From: Bradyrhizobium sp. in8p8
GTDB taxonomy: Bacteria > Pseudomonadota > Alphaproteobacteria > Rhizobiales > Xanthobacteraceae
Length of the DNA: 64,000 nucleotides
Reading direction: 5' to 3'
Assembly (NCBI RefSeq): GCF_000426845.1
Contig: NZ_AUGD01000002.1
Coordinates: 310,001-374,000, forward strand
Below are positions 62,611 to 64,000 of the stretch, in pieces. The notes under the pieces are model-generated. The model was given only the letters and a program-made list of their open reading frames with translations. It ran no database searches and was not told where the DNA came from. The translations under genes and the position numbers were made by a program. How positions within the stretch are numbered: the stretch's first letter is position 1; every line of letters starts with the position of its first letter.

Positions 62611-63549
62611 CTAGCCCGCGCGCGCCGCGCGCCGCAGCGCCTGCGGCGGCTGCCCGAAGGCGCGGATGAAGGCGCGCCGCATGCGCTCGGGATCGCGGAA
62701 GCCGGTCGTTTCCGCAACGCGCTCGATCGCCTCGCGTGAGGACTGGACGCGCTCCCGGGCGGCTTCGAGCCGCAATCGCTCGACCGCCTTGGATGGTGTC
62801 GTGCCGGTCTCGGCGGCAAAGGCGCGGGCGAAGTGCCGCGCGCTCATGCCGGCGCGGTCGGCGAGATCTTCCACCGTCAAAGGCGCATCGAGGTTTTCGC
62901 GCGCCCAGGACAATAGCGGGCCGAAGCGCCCGCTCGGCGTCTTCAGCTCCAGGAGCGACGAAAATTGCGACTGGCCTCCGCTGCGGCGGTGGTACAGCAC
63001 GAGCTGGCGCGCGGTCTGTCGTGCGATCTCCTCGCCGTGGTCCTCAGTGATCATTGCGAGCGCGAGGTCTATGCCTGCGGTAATTCCCGCCGAGGTCCAC
63101 ACATTGCCGTCGCGGGTAAAGATCTGGTCCGGCTCGAACTTCACCTTGGGAAAGCGCGAGACGAAATCGCGCGTGCGCCCCCAATGCGTGGTGGCGCGGC
63201 GCCCGTCGAGCAGGCCTGCTTCGGCCAGCACGTAGGCGCCCGAGCAGACGCTCGCGACGCGTACGCCGCGCCTTGCGAGCCGTTGCACGAAAGCGCGCGT
63301 GGCGTCGCAGCGCGCGGCATCGGCCACCCCGGTCCCGCCCGCAACGACCAGCGTCGTGATCGTGCTGGCCGACTTGAGGTCACGCGCCATCATCTCGACT
63401 CCGGACGAACTGCGCACGAGTCCGGGCTTCGCCGCCAGCACGCGAAGGAGAGGCGCCTTGCCGATGCAGCGCGCTGCGATCTCGAATGCCGAGATCGGGC
63501 CTGCCGCATCGAGCAGCTGGAAGTCGGGGAAGATCAGGATGCCGATCAT
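62611..63549 (-). CDS. GlxA-type AraC regulator with DJ-1/PfpI domain
   Basis: A 312-residue regulator. N-terminal glutamine-amidotransferase-like DJ-1/PfpI domain (about 1-185) with VASVCSGAYVLAEAGLLDGRR; the nucleophile-elbow Cys is present. C-terminal AraC HTH (about 205-305): VEDLADRAGMSARHFARAF and CGF-equivalent TTGFRDPERMRRAF. It is a cytosolic transcription factor that senses a small metabolite. It is divergent from a stand-alone DJ-1/PfpI gene across 96 bp, so it probably controls that gene. Confidence 0.93.
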   Translation of the reverse strand: MIGILIFPDFQLLDAAGPISAFEIAARCIGKAPLLRVLAAKPGLVRSSSGVEMMARDLKSASTITTLVVAGGTGVADAARCDATRAFVQRLARRGVRVASVCSGAYVLAEAGLLDGRRATTHWGRTRDFVSRFPKVKFEPDQIFTRDGNVWTSAGITAGIDLALAMITEDHGEEIARQTARQLVLYHRRSGGQSQFSSLLELKTPSGRFGPLLSWARENLDAPLTVEDLADRAGMSARHFARAFAAETGTTPSKAVERLRLEAARERVQSSREAIERVAETTGFRDPERMRRAFIRAFGQPPQALRRAARAG

Positions 63550-63645
63550 CGGTGATGTCCGAAAGTGAGGGAATTACGCCATTCCGGACAGAACGGCACC
63601 ATGCCATCCTGCCCGCGTCAAGCTCGCAATTGAAGGACCCTGTCG

Positions 63646-64000
63646 ATGTCGTCCCCGCTTCAGATTGGCCTCCTGGTGTTTCCGCGCGTCACCCAGCTCG
63701 ATTTCACTGGTCCCTTGCAGGTGTTCGCCATGGTTCCCGACGCAAAACTGCACCTGATCTGGAAGCGGATTGAACCGGTGCCGAGCGACTCCGTGATGAC
63801 GCTGACGCCGACCACGACCTTTGCGGATTGCCCCCAACTCGACGTGATCTGTGTGCCCGGCGGCCACGGCACCAACGACCTGCTCAACGATGAGGAAGTG
63901 CTCGATTTCCTGCGCCGGCAGGCTGATGGCGCCAAATACGTCACCTCGGTGTGCACGGGATCGCTGGCGCTCGGCGCCGCCGGCCTCTTGAAGGGATACC
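63646..64000 (+). CDS. DJ-1/PfpI family protein (isonitrile hydratase-like), 3' end outside window
   Basis: The frame opens at ATG 63646 and stays open to the end of the window (118 residues visible). It reads IGLLVFPRVTQLDFTGPLQV, then IWKRIEPVPSDSVMTLTP, DVICVPGGHGTNDLLNDEE and SVCTGSLALGAAGLLKGY, with the nucleophile Cys in SVCTGS. This is the InhA-like (isonitrile hydratase or ThiJ) subfamily. It is divergent from the GlxA-type regulator, a common pairing. The enzyme activity is inferred from the subfamily only. Confidence 0.85.
   Translation, partial: MSSPLQIGLLVFPRVTQLDFTGPLQVFAMVPDAKLHLIWKRIEPVPSDSVMTLTPTTTFADCPQLDVICVPGGHGTNDLLNDEEVLDFLRRQADGAKYVTSVCTGSLALGAAGLLKGY

Noticed and set aside
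1..64000. Search for tRNA, rRNA, CRISPR, insertion sequences, prophage or defence islands
   Set aside because: Reading both strands showed no tRNA cloverleaf, regularly spaced repeats, transposase, integrase or recognisable defence genes. Covariance and HMM searches could not be run.

Overview
The window is a GC-rich stretch of an alphaproteobacterial chromosome, almost certainly Bradyrhizobium or a close relative in the Nitrobacteraceae. The evidence is the codon usage, the Omp25/Omp31-like porins, the DUF1236 and DUF2155 proteins, the order aroQ-accB-accC-aat-DUF2155, the divergent rne / amidase-PBP1A-prfB arrangement, a SUF operon with two cysteine desulfurases, and interspersed palindromes typical of this group. 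It looks like core chromosome: I see no rRNA, tRNA, CRISPR array, insertion sequence or prophage. Both ends cut genes (parE at the left, a DJ-1/PfpI gene at the right).

Layout. 1-5.5 kb: end of parE, two outer-membrane beta-barrel genes around a small membrane protein and an SDR oxidoreductase, then a decayed flavin monooxygenase fragment. 5.6-11.4 kb: a secreted caspase-fold protein divergent from an AraC regulator, a DEAD-box RNA helicase and a diguanylate cyclase. 11.4-19 kb, minus strand: a TfoX-N protein and the SUF iron-sulfur operon (desulfurase-sufB-sufC-sufD-sufS-sufT-sufA) with a REP-like element between sufB and sufC. 19.3-25.4 kb: alpha/beta hydrolase, a GST under a striking triple-palindrome operator, anmK divergent from tyrS, an MFS transporter and DoxX. 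25.6-33.7 kb: a chemoreceptor, a giant AsmA-like envelope protein, a frameshifted peroxiredoxin and an M23 peptidase. 33.7-36.5 kb: an EamA exporter, a DUF5984-like protein and a frameshifted HIBADH-family dehydrogenase.

36.5-45.6 kb is a peptidoglycan and RNA block: prfB (with its programmed +1 frameshift site), PBP1A and an amidase on the minus strand, then a 705-bp gap and a divergent RNase E whose S1 domain carries a large histidine/aspartate-rich insertion. 45.7-52.3 kb: a DadA-like oxidase, aminotransferase-bioY, an M48 protease, a DsbA-like protein and a disordered DUF1236 protein. 52.5-59.9 kb: aroQ-accB-accC, then a translationally coupled three-gene signalling operon (CHASE3 kinase, CheY-like regulator, receiver-HisKA_2 kinase), aat and DUF2155. 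60.1-64 kb: HSL-type hydrolase, BASS-like transporter, PepSY protein, and a GlxA-type regulator divergent from a DJ-1/PfpI gene.

No large novel defence or biosynthetic system is evident. The most interesting signals are the ATGCA-NN-TGCAT operator array, the histidine-rich RNase E insertion, the heptamer inverted repeat between accB and accC, the coupled signalling operon, and three single-base frameshifts that are either real decay or sequence errors.
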